Below, one piece after another: positions 1-6,461 of a stretch of DNA of 10,584 bases (its first letter is position 1; each line of letters opens with the position of its first letter). The translations under genes were made by a program, and so were the position numbers. The notes beneath the pieces are model-generated. The model was not told where the DNA came from, made no database searches, and was given only the letters and a program-made list of their open reading frames with translations. This stretch comes from Afipia sp. (GTDB taxonomy: Bacteria > Pseudomonadota > Alphaproteobacteria > Rhizobiales > Xanthobacteraceae), in the NCBI GenBank assembly GCA_026400415.1, contig JAPLPA010000172.1, positions 678-11,261 on the forward strand. The letters are read 5' to 3'.

Positions 1-1
1 A

Positions 2-157
2 AATCGTTACGATCGTGCCATCGACATGGGCCGTCGTGGCATCCACGACGAAGGTTCGCGCACATTGATGGAGCGGCTGGAGGGAAAAGTCCGAGTCGAT
101 TTCGAGACCGCGCGGCGGCTGTTCACGCTGATCTCCGTGTTGCACTGGACAAGGTGA
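2..157 (+). CDS. UPF0262 family protein, C-terminal part
   Basis: Only the last 51 codons and the TGA stop (155-157) are in the window; the gene starts upstream. The visible part reads NRYDRAIDMGRRGIHDEG and ends in LISVLHWTR. I recognise this as the conserved C-terminus of the UPF0262 family, small alphaproteobacterial proteins of unknown function. In related genomes the gene usually lies between hisD and a low-molecular-weight phosphatase gene, and the phosphatase does follow here, so the neighbourhood agrees. The family name is from recalled sequence similarity; no function can be given. The frame is open from the first base of the window to the stop. Confidence 0.8.
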   Translation, partial: NRYDRAIDMGRRGIHDEGSRTLMERLEGKVRVDFETARRLFTLISVLHWTR

Positions 158-159
158 GG

Positions 160-208
160 GCGCGTGACCCCGAAAAGTGGATACCGGTTTTCGGATCAGA
201 TCACGCGC
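160..208. repeat. Rhizobial-type palindromic intergenic repeat
   Basis: This is a 49-bp imperfect palindrome. The outer arms gcgcgtga (160-167) and tcacgcgc (201-208) are perfectly complementary, and the inner arms ccgaaaa (170-176) and ttttcgg (188-194) are too. The core aagtgg...accggttttcgg is the pattern I recall from the abundant dispersed palindromes of Rhizobiales chromosomes. The element starts two bases after the UPF0262 stop codon and ends 14 bases before the likely phosphatase start. Transcribed, it would fold into a long hairpin between the two genes. Identity as a dispersed repeat is from memory; the palindrome itself is directly visible. Confidence 0.7.
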
Positions 209-222
209 GAAAGGCCGTCCGC

Positions 223-681
223 ATGACGGCGCGTTCGCCGCAGGCGGTGCTTTTCATGTGCGGACAGAACAGCGTGCGTTCGCCGATTGCTGCGAGCCTT
301 CTGCGTCAATTGGTGCCGCGCGGCCTTTACATCCAGTCGGCAGGTGTCAGCAAGGGCGGCGAACTCGATCCGTTTGCAGTCGCGGTGATGAGCGAGGCGG
401 GCATGGATATTTCCAAACACAAACCCTGGACCGTGGAAGACCTTGAAGACTGGGAAGGGTTCAATTTCGATCTGATCGTCACGCTGTCACCCGAAGCCCA
501 TCACAAGGCGCTGCAAATGACCGCGACGTTGGCCACCGAAGTTGAATACTGGCCGACATCCGATCCTGTCGGCACCGAAGGACGGCGCGAGTTGCAGCTC
601 GACGCCTATCGCCACGTCAGGGACGGATTGGCAGAAAAAATTAAAAAACGCTTCGGCCCGACGAAACTGGCGAATGAGTAG
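223..681 (+). CDS. Low-molecular-weight phosphatase (LMW-PTP/ArsC fold)
   Basis: A cytoplasmic phosphatase of the low-molecular-weight protein tyrosine phosphatase fold, 152 residues from this start. The P-loop CGQNSVRS gives the CX5R(S/T) signature, with Cys13 as likely nucleophile and Arg19 binding phosphate. A DP motif (Asp114-Pro115) near the C-terminus fits the general acid. Length is normal for the family. The frame is also open from a GTG at 154 that overlaps the upstream stop, but the 23 extra residues would be encoded almost wholly by the palindromic repeat. I chose the ATG at 223, preceded by gaaagg (209-214) at ribosome-binding distance. The same fold includes arsenate reductases; no other ars gene is in view, so the substrate (phosphotyrosine, arsenate or other) is open. 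It is probably cotranscribed with UPF0262 and maf. Confidence 0.85.
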   Translation: MTARSPQAVLFMCGQNSVRSPIAASLLRQLVPRGLYIQSAGVSKGGELDPFAVAVMSEAGMDISKHKPWTVEDLEDWEGFNFDLIVTLSPEAHHKALQMTATLATEVEYWPTSDPVGTEGRRELQLDAYRHVRDGLAEKIKKRFGPTKLANE

Positions 682-765
682 ATTCAAGTCCTCTGCGCGG
701 TTGTCGTCTGTGTTGCCTTCGGATAGTTTCCGCGCAAATTGCCTCACCCGTGAAATCATTCCCGC

Positions 766-1395
766 ATGCTAGGTCGTCCAAAACTTGTTCTCGCGTCCGG
801 TTCGCCGCGCCGTCTCAGCCTGCTCCATCAGGCGGGCCTTGAACCCGATGCGTTGCGCCCCGCCGATGTCGATGAAACGCCCAAACGAGGCGAGCTGCCA
901 CGCACTTGCGCCAATCGTCTGGCGCGCGCGAAGGCGGATGCCGCGCTGAAGTCCGTGCAGCTCGACGATGAATTGCGCGGAGCCTTTATTCTCTCTGCCG
1001 ACACTGTGGTCGCGGTCGGTCGTCGTATTCTGCCGAAGGCGGAGCTGGTTGATGAAGCTTCGCAATGTCTGCGGCTGCTGTCGGGCCGCAATCACCGCGT
1101 CTACACCGCGATCTGCATCGTCACGCCGAAGGAAACGTTCCGGCAGCGTCTGGTCGAGACCAAGGTGCGTTTCAAGCGTCTCACCGAGGACGATATCTCG
1201 GCCTATATCGGCTCCGGCGAATGGCGCGGCAAAGCGGGAGGCTACGCCGTGCAAGGCATCGCCGGATCGTTCGTCGTCAAGATGGTCGGCTCGTATTCGA
1301 ACGTCGTCGGCCTGCCTTTATATGAGTCCGTCACGTTGCTCGGCGGCGAAGGCTATCCATTTCGCTACGGTTGGTTGAATGCCGGCGGCGGATGA
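766..1395 (+). CDS. maf: Maf family nucleoside triphosphate pyrophosphatase
   Basis: A cytoplasmic Maf/HAM1-type pyrophosphatase of 209 residues, the usual family length. Maf proteins hydrolyse non-canonical or pyrimidine nucleoside triphosphates to the monophosphate and pyrophosphate, a house-cleaning role; the family was first described as septum inhibitors. Visible signatures are the N-terminal SGSPRR loop (residues 11-16), the ADT motif with Asp79, SGEWRGKAGGYAVQG (150-164) and the conserved GSYSNVVGLPL near the C-terminus. Its subtype (dTTP/UTP or m7GTP) cannot be fixed by eye. The ATG at 766 has only a weak upstream purine stretch (gtgaaa), but it places the conserved LVLASGSPRR at the normal distance from the N-terminus. 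It lies 84 bp after the phosphatase gene, and its 3' end overlaps yacG by 17 bp, so the two are likely translationally linked. Confidence 0.92.
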   Translation: MLGRPKLVLASGSPRRLSLLHQAGLEPDALRPADVDETPKRGELPRTCANRLARAKADAALKSVQLDDELRGAFILSADTVVAVGRRILPKAELVDEASQCLRLLSGRNHRVYTAICIVTPKETFRQRLVETKVRFKRLTEDDISAYIGSGEWRGKAGGYAVQGIAGSFVVKMVGSYSNVVGLPLYESVTLLGGEGYPFRYGWLNAGGG

Positions 1396-1576
1396 CACGG
1401 CGAAAGCAGGCAGCAGCAGGCCGTGTCCGATTTGCGGCAAGCCGCCGACCGAAGCCTCGAAACCTTTTTGCTCGGAGCGATGTAGGGACGTCGATCTGAA
1501 TCGGTGGCTGTCTGGCTCCTACGCCATTCCGGCGCGTGCAACGGATGAAGACGAAGACGCTTCGGATGGCTCATAG
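1379..1576 (+). CDS. yacG: DNA gyrase inhibitor YacG (zinc-binding)
   Basis: A small cytoplasmic zinc protein of 65 residues, typical in length for YacG. It has the CPIC (Cys16, Cys19) and CSERC (Cys31, Cys35) pairs that bind one zinc ion, followed by the conserved VDLNRWLSGSYAIP. E. coli YacG binds GyrB and blocks gyrase from binding DNA. The acidic tail DEDEDASDGS is typical of these proteins. The start lies inside maf (17-bp overlap) with no strong ribosome-binding site, consistent with coupling to maf translation. The maf-yacG pairing is widespread in alphaproteobacteria and supports the call. Confidence 0.93.
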   Translation: MPAADDTAKAGSSRPCPICGKPPTEASKPFCSERCRDVDLNRWLSGSYAIPARATDEDEDASDGS

Positions 1577-1670
1577 CGCTGTGCGATGTGTTCCGAAGAC
1601 AGCATGACTTTCAGGTAGTTATCGGCGTTTCACGGGCGGTATTGAGGGCATACGAAAATCCAGTCGCGGC

Positions 1671-1699
1671 TGGACAGGCATGCCGCCTCTCACTATAAA
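1671..1699 (+). promoter_or_regulatory. Sigma-70-type promoter of tRNA-Phe
   Basis: TGGACA (1671-1676; five of six to TTGACA) and TATAAA (1694-1699) are separated by 17 bases. They lie about 45 bp upstream of the mature tRNA 5' end, so transcription would start near 1706. The leader contains a small hairpin with arms gcccg (1717-1721) and cgggc (1725-1729), which may mark a 5' processing region. The spacing and position fit a stable-RNA promoter. The rest of 1577-1745 holds no gene that I can support. Confidence 0.6.
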
Positions 1700-1745
1700 C
1701 CGCGCACTCCCTCCATGCCCGGTTCGGGCTTCATTCGAGGGCGAT

Positions 1746-1821
1746 GCCCAGGTAGCTCAGTTGGTAGAGCATGCGACTGAAAATCGCAGTGTCGGTGGTT
1801 CGATCCCGCCCCTGGGCACCA
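1746..1821 (+). tRNA. tRNA-Phe (anticodon GAA), CCA encoded
   Basis: A complete 76-nt cloverleaf. The acceptor arms GCCCAGG (1746-1752) and CCTGGGC (1811-1817) pair perfectly. The D-arm gctc...gagc, the anticodon stem TGCGA/TCGCA (1772-1776/1784-1788) and the T-arm GGTGG-TTCGATC-CCGCC are all intact. The anticodon loop ctGAAaa puts GAA at 1779-1781, which reads UUC/UUU. The discriminator A and an encoded CCA end the gene at 1821. Position after yacG matches the order I recall in Bradyrhizobium relatives. The stop codon of the opposing gene lies four bases further on, and no hairpin-plus-T terminator is visible. Confidence 0.97.
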
Positions 1822-1825
1822 CTTC

Positions 1826-3007
1826 CTAAAACCCCGCCGCCATATCCTTCGCGCCTTGTCCCTGCACTTCCTTGTCCATTTTGGCATCGGTCGCCGCAAT
1901 CAGCTTTGAGACGGTGTTGTTGCGGATCGCGACGGGATTGCGTTCATAACCTTTGCGCTGGAAAAAATTTGAGGTCGGCACTTGCGTGCGCATCGCTTGC
2001 GGCATCGACACCATGTCGAAGCCGTTACCGTCGCCGGTGAGATTCATCATTTCCAGTTCGGCGGCGCTGAGCGGTGCGCTGTATCCCTTGGCTTTGGCGA
2101 AGTTGATTGAGTCCATCAGCTTCAACGTCTGAAGCAACGGCCCGACATCCATGTCCAAATTCAAGGCGTGCACGCCGATGCCCTGCGGCGTCAGCCCCAG
2201 TTTTTCATGCGCGCTCCATTGATTGGGAATGGTTTTACAGAATGCGATCATGCGGTGAAGGATCGCCAACTTGCGTTCAAGCTCCTGCCGTGACGCCCCG
2301 GACGATTGCGCGGCCTTGTCCTTCAGCGATTTGACGATGACGCCGCCATGTTCGGCGAGCAGGCCGATGGTGTTGGTCGTCAGCAACTGGTTGTAGCCGA
2401 GTGCGGTGGAGATCGCGCGCGCGTTCGGATTGCTGCCTTCGAGTCCTGCCTGCACGTCATACTTGCCGTTGCCGCCGGACTCGAAGCCGTAAACCCGCAC
2501 CGCCAGATCTTTCGTCAGGCCGAAGCCGGAGGCGACTTTCGCGTAAGCCCTCTTGTAGTCGATTTCGGAAGCGGGCTTGCGCGGCGCGAACTGAAACTGT
2601 TCCTGCGCGTTCTTCAGAAAATCTGCCGCCACCGCAATCGGCTCGCGTGGTGGAGAAGGCGGCGGAGGCGCGCCTGACGGATCGATCGGCATTGGCGGGC
2701 CTGAATAGACCGGAGGTTGCGTCAGCACATAGTCCGAGACCGCAATCGTTTCATTGCTGCGGCGCTTGGCGCTGCGTGCCCTGCGCTTCTCCGTGATCGA
2801 ATTCCAATAAGCCTCAGCCTCGTCATCGAAGGCGCGACGGATCGCGAGATACTCAAGCAGTTTCTTTTTATATTGCGCTATCTGCGGCGAATTGTCGGGT
2901 GCGGAATTTTTCGCAGGCGCTTGGGCGCGCGCAATATGCGACGCAGCCCCCAACGCCATGCAGACAGCAAACCAGCAAACCAGTTGCGGTTTGCCGGTTC
3001 GCTTCAT
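1826..3007 (-). CDS. Secreted protein with lysozyme-like (SLT-type) signature
   Basis: A 393-residue exported protein of no family I can name with certainty. Residues 1-30 form a signal peptide with a basic start, a hydrophobic core and a likely ARAQA cleavage site. Residues 45-90 are charged and probably helical, and 98-121 are proline-rich, a linker. Residues 150-225 contain VYGFESGGNGKYD (Glu176-Ser177) followed by AISTALGYNQLLTTNT. This resembles the catalytic Glu-Ser and the following A.S..G..Q..P.T segment of soluble lytic transglycosylases and other lysozyme-like folds. A cell-wall cleaving or binding role in the periplasm is therefore an inference. The C-terminal 150 residues show nothing familiar. 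Its ATG overlaps the thioesterase stop by ATGA, so it is the second gene of an operon and probably translationally coupled. Its stop lies four bases from the tRNA-Phe gene, which converges on it. Confidence 0.8.
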   Translation of the reverse strand: MKRTGKPQLVCWFAVCMALGAASHIARAQAPAKNSAPDNSPQIAQYKKKLLEYLAIRRAFDDEAEAYWNSITEKRRARSAKRRSNETIAVSDYVLTQPPVYSGPPMPIDPSGAPPPPSPPREPIAVAADFLKNAQEQFQFAPRKPASEIDYKRAYAKVASGFGLTKDLAVRVYGFESGGNGKYDVQAGLEGSNPNARAISTALGYNQLLTTNTIGLLAEHGGVIVKSLKDKAAQSSGASRQELERKLAILHRMIAFCKTIPNQWSAHEKLGLTPQGIGVHALNLDMDVGPLLQTLKLMDSINFAKAKGYSAPLSAAELEMMNLTGDGNGFDMVSMPQAMRTQVPTSNFFQRKGYERNPVAIRNNTVSKLIAATDAKMDKEVQGQGAKDMAAGF

Positions 3008-3786
3008 GCGAACACCGCAACGTTCTGGCGCGCCACCATCATCGGCTTGCGCTCAGAATTCCAAACCGTCATGGCCTGACTGGAGTAGCCGTCGGCAAGC
3101 GTCTCGGCTGTAGTGCGTACCAGCCACCAACCGCCATCGGTCTCCAACTTGTCAGTCAGCATGTCGATGGACCATGTCATGGTGCTGATCCGCGCGAATT
3201 TTTTGAACTTCACCATTGAGGCGGGTGGCGGCGCATCCGCCAGTGCCACCAGCGCCACCGTCGAGACCGGCGCGGCGGGGTCGCGATGCCGGAGCCACAA
3301 CGTCATCGTAGGTTCCTTGCCGCTGAACTGAAAATTGCCCGCCGCAAGCCGGCTGTCGAAATGCTGGACGAAATTCAGTCCGGGCATTTCGCGAAAGAAA
3401 ACCAGATAATTATCGGGATCCTCGACCGTCGGTGAGCCAACTTCGTTGAGCGCCAGTTCGGATTCGCGCGCAGCGCCGTAACACAGCGTCGCGCGCGTCG
3501 CCAACCCTGCATCTCCCGATAAGTCCGCGCTGGCGAACACGGTGGATTTTCCTTTGCGCAAGATTGCGGAACCGATCGTCACCGTGCCCGACGCGGGACC
3601 GACGAAGGCAAATTGCGCAGAGCGCAGCGGTGGCAATTCGCCGATTTGGCGCGACACGGCTTCGAGGCAGAATGCTGCAGCAAGGCCGCCGTAAATCGTG
3701 CGGCCCTGGAGCCAGTCTTCGGTCGCTGTGACGCTGCAAGTATCGTCATGCTTAGCCATGCTGGCCATCAGTGCAGAAAATTCCAT
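3004..3786 (-). CDS. Acyl-CoA thioesterase, TesB-like double hotdog
   Basis: A cytoplasmic thioesterase-family protein of 260 residues that probably hydrolyses acyl-CoA to free acid and CoA. The N-terminal hotdog has GRTIYGGLAAAF (28-39), and the C-terminal hotdog has VALADAPPP (179-187) and ends in MMVARQNVAVF. By analogy with the E. coli TesB triad (Asp204, Thr228, Gln278), Asp184, a Thr at 202-204 and Gln254 are the candidate catalytic residues. The ATG at 3786 follows a purine stretch (gagaaa, 3798-3793). A TTG two codons upstream (3792) is the only nearby alternative. The length fits thioesterase-family proteins of this group. It is the first gene of an operon with the secreted lysozyme-like protein (ATGA overlap), and a candidate promoter lies 35-63 bp upstream. 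Substrate chain length cannot be read from the sequence. Confidence 0.85.
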   Translation of the reverse strand: MEFSALMASMAKHDDTCSVTATEDWLQGRTIYGGLAAAFCLEAVSRQIGELPPLRSAQFAFVGPASGTVTIGSAILRKGKSTVFASADLSGDAGLATRATLCYGAARESELALNEVGSPTVEDPDNYLVFFREMPGLNFVQHFDSRLAAGNFQFSGKEPTMTLWLRHRDPAAPVSTVALVALADAPPPASMVKFKKFARISTMTWSIDMLTDKLETDGGWWLVRTTAETLADGYSSQAMTVWNSERKPMMVARQNVAVFA

Positions 3787-3820
3787 CGTCAATTTCTCAC
3801 AGCGAAAATGAATTCACGCG

Positions 3821-3849
3821 AATATACCGGTTCCATTTTGGCACGTCAG
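3821..3849 (-). promoter_or_regulatory. Candidate promoter of the thioesterase operon
   Basis: On the - strand, CTGACG (3849-3844) and TATATT (3826-3821) are 17 bases apart and lie 35 bp upstream of the thioesterase ATG. The -10 matches five of six consensus bases and the -35 four of six. It is the best sigma-70-like pair seen in the 238-bp divergent region. Assignment is by consensus only. Confidence 0.4.
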
Positions 3850-3851
3850 AA

Positions 3852-3864
3852 CATAGCAGCTATG
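3852..3864. promoter_or_regulatory. Operator-like 13-bp palindrome
   Basis: CATAGC-A-GCTATG is a perfect inverted repeat with six-base arms around one base. It lies two bases upstream of the candidate -35 of the thioesterase operon, a usual place for an activator or repressor dimer. No regulator gene is in the window, and a palindrome this short can occur by chance. Confidence 0.3.
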
Positions 3865-3920
3865 AGACGCGGCGTGCGGCGGCGGAAATGCGCCATTCGC
3901 CGCAGCTTTCCGATATTGAG

Positions 3921-3929
3921 TTATCCACA
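3921..3929 (+). promoter_or_regulatory. Perfect DnaA box
   Basis: TTATCCACA is an exact match to the consensus high-affinity DnaA box. It lies in the non-coding divergent region between the thioesterase and the 68-residue protein. No second box or AT-rich unwinding element was found nearby, so this is not an origin. It could be a DnaA-responsive promoter site or a chance match. Confidence 0.4.
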
Positions 3930-4024
3930 GGCGGCAAACGGACCTCGCATTCGCCATCTTGCTGGTCTGAACTCAATTCGTTGCGAACCTGCAAATCACG
4001 ACCCACAACAAAAGGGCGACGGCA

Positions 4025-4231
4025 ATGAACAAAGATAATCGGCAGTTCGATATGCCCAACACGCCGCGCCCGGTTCGCGCCGAATGGGAACGTTCTATCA
4101 ATTCGTTGCGTCCGTATCTCTCGGCGGAAAAATTTGCCGAAGCCGAAAAGACTCACTGGCGCATGTTCGACCGCGCCAACAGTTGGTTCGAGCACGGTGG
4201 CCTGGCGGCGCGTCGCGAAAATCAGCGCTGA
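4025..4231 (+). CDS. Small hypothetical protein, 68 residues
   Basis: An ATG preceded by aaaggg (4011-4016) at a good ribosome-binding distance opens a frame of 68 codons ending in TGA at 4229-4231. The product is soluble, charged and probably helical, rich in Arg and Glu, with segments such as NSLRPYLSAEKFAEAEKTH and three Trp residues. It has no signal peptide, membrane segment or metal-binding cluster. I do not recognise a family. The protein-like composition, the clean ribosome-binding site and an upstream non-coding region support a real gene. It is transcribed divergently from the thioesterase operon and converges on the MFS gene with an 18-bp gap that shows no terminator hairpin. Confidence 0.6.
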   Translation: MNKDNRQFDMPNTPRPVRAEWERSINSLRPYLSAEKFAEAEKTHWRMFDRANSWFEHGGLAARRENQR

Positions 4232-4249
4232 AATCTTCCGTCTGAAAAA

Positions 4250-5950
4250 TTACACACCGCTACTGGCCGAATTCGGCAGCGACAGGACATCGGAGCCGGC
4301 ACGATCCGGCGTGTCGTCTTTCCAACGAACCGAGCCGACGGGCCGTTCCAGCATGCGCCGGATCCTGATCGGCTCTGGGCCGATATGAAATCCGATGGCG
4401 TGAAGATGCAGCTCGCGTTCGGACTGCGTTGCGCGATTGCGCTGGCGTAAATAATCCAGCCATGTCGGACAGTGATAGCGCTCGGTCCACAATTCGGGAT
4501 CGGCAATATCGCGTGAAATCGACCAGCCATAAGCGCCGTTGCGCTTGCGCGTGGCCTGCACCTTCTGCATGACATCATGGAATGCGCGTGCGCGATCCTG
4601 GCTGACGCGATATTCCACCTCCACAACGATAGGTCCGCTGCGAGATGTGATCGCGAGATTGACTTCCGGTTCGGCGAGCGCATCGGTGGCATCGCTGTTG
4701 ACGCCATCGACGGCAGGCATGCGCAGCCAGATCGCAAGCAGTGGCGACGCCAGCATCGTGATGCCCGCGATGACGAGCGATCCTTCGACGCCCGTGACAT
4801 TGGCGACATGACCCCAGATCCAGCTTCCGACAGCCACGCCGCCTGCGATGGCCGCTTGAAACGCCGCGAGCGCGCGGCCCGCGACCCAGCGCGGTGTCGC
4901 CAGCTGCACGCCGATGTTGAACAGCGTCACGGAAATCATCCACGACGTTCCGGCGACGACGAGTGCGGCGCCGGTCAGCCACGACCAGCGGCTGACAGCA
5001 AGAGTGATGATCGCAGCTCCCATCGTGAGTGCGCATCCGCGGATGGAAGCTTCGCTGCTCCAGCGGCTGCGAACGTTGGAGACGTTGAGAGCGCCGAGCA
5101 CGCCGCCCATGCCGAAACATCCGAGCATCACGCCGTAAGTCTGCGCACTGCCGCCGAGCAGATCGCGCGCGACCAGCGGCAGCAATGCGAGCACCGAGCC
5201 GCCCGCAATTCCCGTCACCAGAGTGCGCGACAGCACGATACGAATGCTTGGCGAGTGCACGATGTAGCGCACGCCGGAGACAACGGCGCGGCGGAGCCTT
5301 TCAGGCGGTAACCGCGACGGCTCTAATGTTCGTTGCCAGAGATACAGAACGATCAGCAGCGGCACGTACAGCATCACGTTGCAGACGAACGCCGCTTCCG
5401 CGCCGGCCGCCGCCACGATGATACCGCCGAGCGCCGGACCGAAACTGCGCGCGATATTGTAGCTGATTCCATTTAGCGCCACCGCCGACGGCAGCGTTTC
5501 GGCGGGCACCTGTTCGCTGACCGATGCTTGCCATGCCGGTCCGAACAGCGCCATGCCGCTGCCGATCATGAAACAGAACACCAGCAAACTATTCGGCGTA
5601 ATCAGATTGAAATGCGCCAGCACTGCGAGCGTCACCGCGCCCGTCAATCCGAGCGACAGCGCTGCAAGACCGACAATGCGCCGATCGTACATGTCGGCGA
5701 TGGCACCCGCCGCCAGCGACAGCAGCATGATGGGCAGCATCAGTGCGGTCTGCACGAGTGCCACCATGTCGGCCGACGACGTCATCTGCGTCATCGCCCA
5801 CGCGGCACCGACGCCGTTGATCATCAGTCCAAGATTCGACAGCAGACTTGCGAGCCAGATGCGCCGGAACACCGCATGGCGCAGCGGTGCCGCAACGCCA
5901 TCGGCGGAGAGCAGCGAGCTTTTCGGACGGCTTTGTTGCAGCGTGCTCAA
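4250..5950 (-). CDS. MFS exporter of the EntS/MFS_3 type
   Basis: An inner-membrane major facilitator of the EntS-like MFS_3 group, probably a proton-driven exporter of a small molecule. The transmembrane part has about 10-12 segments. A typical MFS motif A variant, AGAIADMYDRR, follows the second segment, and conserved features such as FGPALGG and GTSWMISVTLFN follow. After the last membrane segment come about 160 soluble residues, with a stretch VVEVEYRV...HLHAIGF resembling an antibiotic-monooxygenase-like ferredoxin fold; such a tail is usual in this family. I prefer the TTG at 5950, which has gaaaga upstream (5962-5957) and gives a normal 27-residue cytoplasmic N-terminus. The frame is also open from an ATG at 6028, which would overlap the upstream gene by 20 bp and make 592 residues. 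A small inverted repeat (5952-5956/5961-5965) covers this ribosome-binding site. The substrate is unknown. Confidence 0.85.
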   Translation of the reverse strand: MSTLQQSRPKSSLLSADGVAAPLRHAVFRRIWLASLLSNLGLMINGVGAAWAMTQMTSSADMVALVQTALMLPIMLLSLAAGAIADMYDRRIVGLAALSLGLTGAVTLAVLAHFNLITPNSLLVFCFMIGSGMALFGPAWQASVSEQVPAETLPSAVALNGISYNIARSFGPALGGIIVAAAGAEAAFVCNVMLYVPLLIVLYLWQRTLEPSRLPPERLRRAVVSGVRYIVHSPSIRIVLSRTLVTGIAGGSVLALLPLVARDLLGGSAQTYGVMLGCFGMGGVLGALNVSNVRSRWSSEASIRGCALTMGAAIITLAVSRWSWLTGAALVVAGTSWMISVTLFNIGVQLATPRWVAGRALAAFQAAIAGGVAVGSWIWGHVANVTGVEGSLVIAGITMLASPLLAIWLRMPAVDGVNSDATDALAEPEVNLAITSRSGPIVVEVEYRVSQDRARAFHDVMQKVQATRKRNGAYGWSISRDIADPELWTERYHCPTWLDYLRQRNRATQSERELHLHAIGFHIGPEPIRIRRMLERPVGSVRWKDDTPDRAGSDVLSLPNSASSGV

Positions 5951-6008
5951 ACTTGATCTTTCAAGGGTGTGGGAATCTCGCACCCAAACTCGTACAATCC
6001 GGGCCGCT

Positions 6009-6449
6009 TTACCAGCGCCAGGTGCCATCTTCCGCCCATCGCGACCGATAGCCGGTCAGCCGCATCCAGACTGTGACGATCTGGTCGAAGCCGGTCGCGA
6101 AATTGCAGGCTTTGTCGCGCGACCAGCGCGGGTCAGCGGTGACATCCGCGATGGTTTTTTCATTGGCGTAAGGCAGTAATTCGATGGCCTTCGTCGGATC
6201 TTCAATTTCCTTGCGATTGCCGATCAGATCGCGATCCAGTGTATTGGACAGTATGCAAGGCGTGCTGGCGTAGGTCGAGCGTTCGTCGTCGGCGATGACG
6301 GGCGCAGTGCCGGGTGGCGGCAAAATTTTATACGACATCAGCACTGCAGCTCCGGCGACGATTGCCAGTACGGCAAAACCGATTGCGAGTGCTAGAGCGG
6401 TCTGGCTGCGGTGAGATGATTTTCGCGCGGAAGGTTTCAGCGATGACAT
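6009..6449 (-). CDS. Membrane-anchored periplasmic protein, unknown
   Basis: A protein of 146 residues that I do not recognise. A basic N-terminus (LKPSARKSSHRS) is followed by one hydrophobic segment at about residues 18-40, then a proline kink (LPPPG) and a hydrophilic C-terminal part of about 100 residues. This predicts a single-pass anchor with a periplasmic domain. The domain has two cysteines (65 and 115) that could form a disulphide, and a Trp-rich end (SRWAEDGTWRW). I chose the ATG at 6449; a TTG four codons upstream (6461) is the alternative, and neither has a good ribosome-binding site. It lies upstream of the MFS gene on the same strand, so the two are probably one operon, and it may assist or be regulated with the exporter. 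Confidence 0.65.
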   Translation of the reverse strand: MSSLKPSARKSSHRSQTALALAIGFAVLAIVAGAAVLMSYKILPPPGTAPVIADDERSTYASTPCILSNTLDRDLIGNRKEIEDPTKAIELLPYANEKTIADVTADPRWSRDKACNFATGFDQIVTVWMRLTGYRSRWAEDGTWRW

Positions 6450-6461
6450 GATGACGGACAA

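Noticed and set aside
769..1254. 161-codon - strand frame opposite maf
   Set aside because: Maf signatures occupy the + frame. The opposite product has no recognisable features.
1746..1830. tRNA-Phe 3' end as an attachment site of an integrated element
   Set aside because: No integrase, no second copy of the tRNA end and no change in gene character follow. The downstream genes look chromosomal.
2306..2677. 123-codon + strand frame opposite the secreted protein gene
   Set aside because: The composition is typical of a shadow, and the - frame has a signal peptide and an ATGA overlap with its neighbour.
3787..4024. Possible replication origin around the DnaA box
   Set aside because: Only one box was found, with no AT-rich unwinding region and no origin-associated genes.
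4577..5311. 244-codon + strand frame inside the MFS gene
   Set aside because: The product is Arg/Asp/His-rich with no hydrophobic core or motif, and it lies opposite a clear MFS frame.
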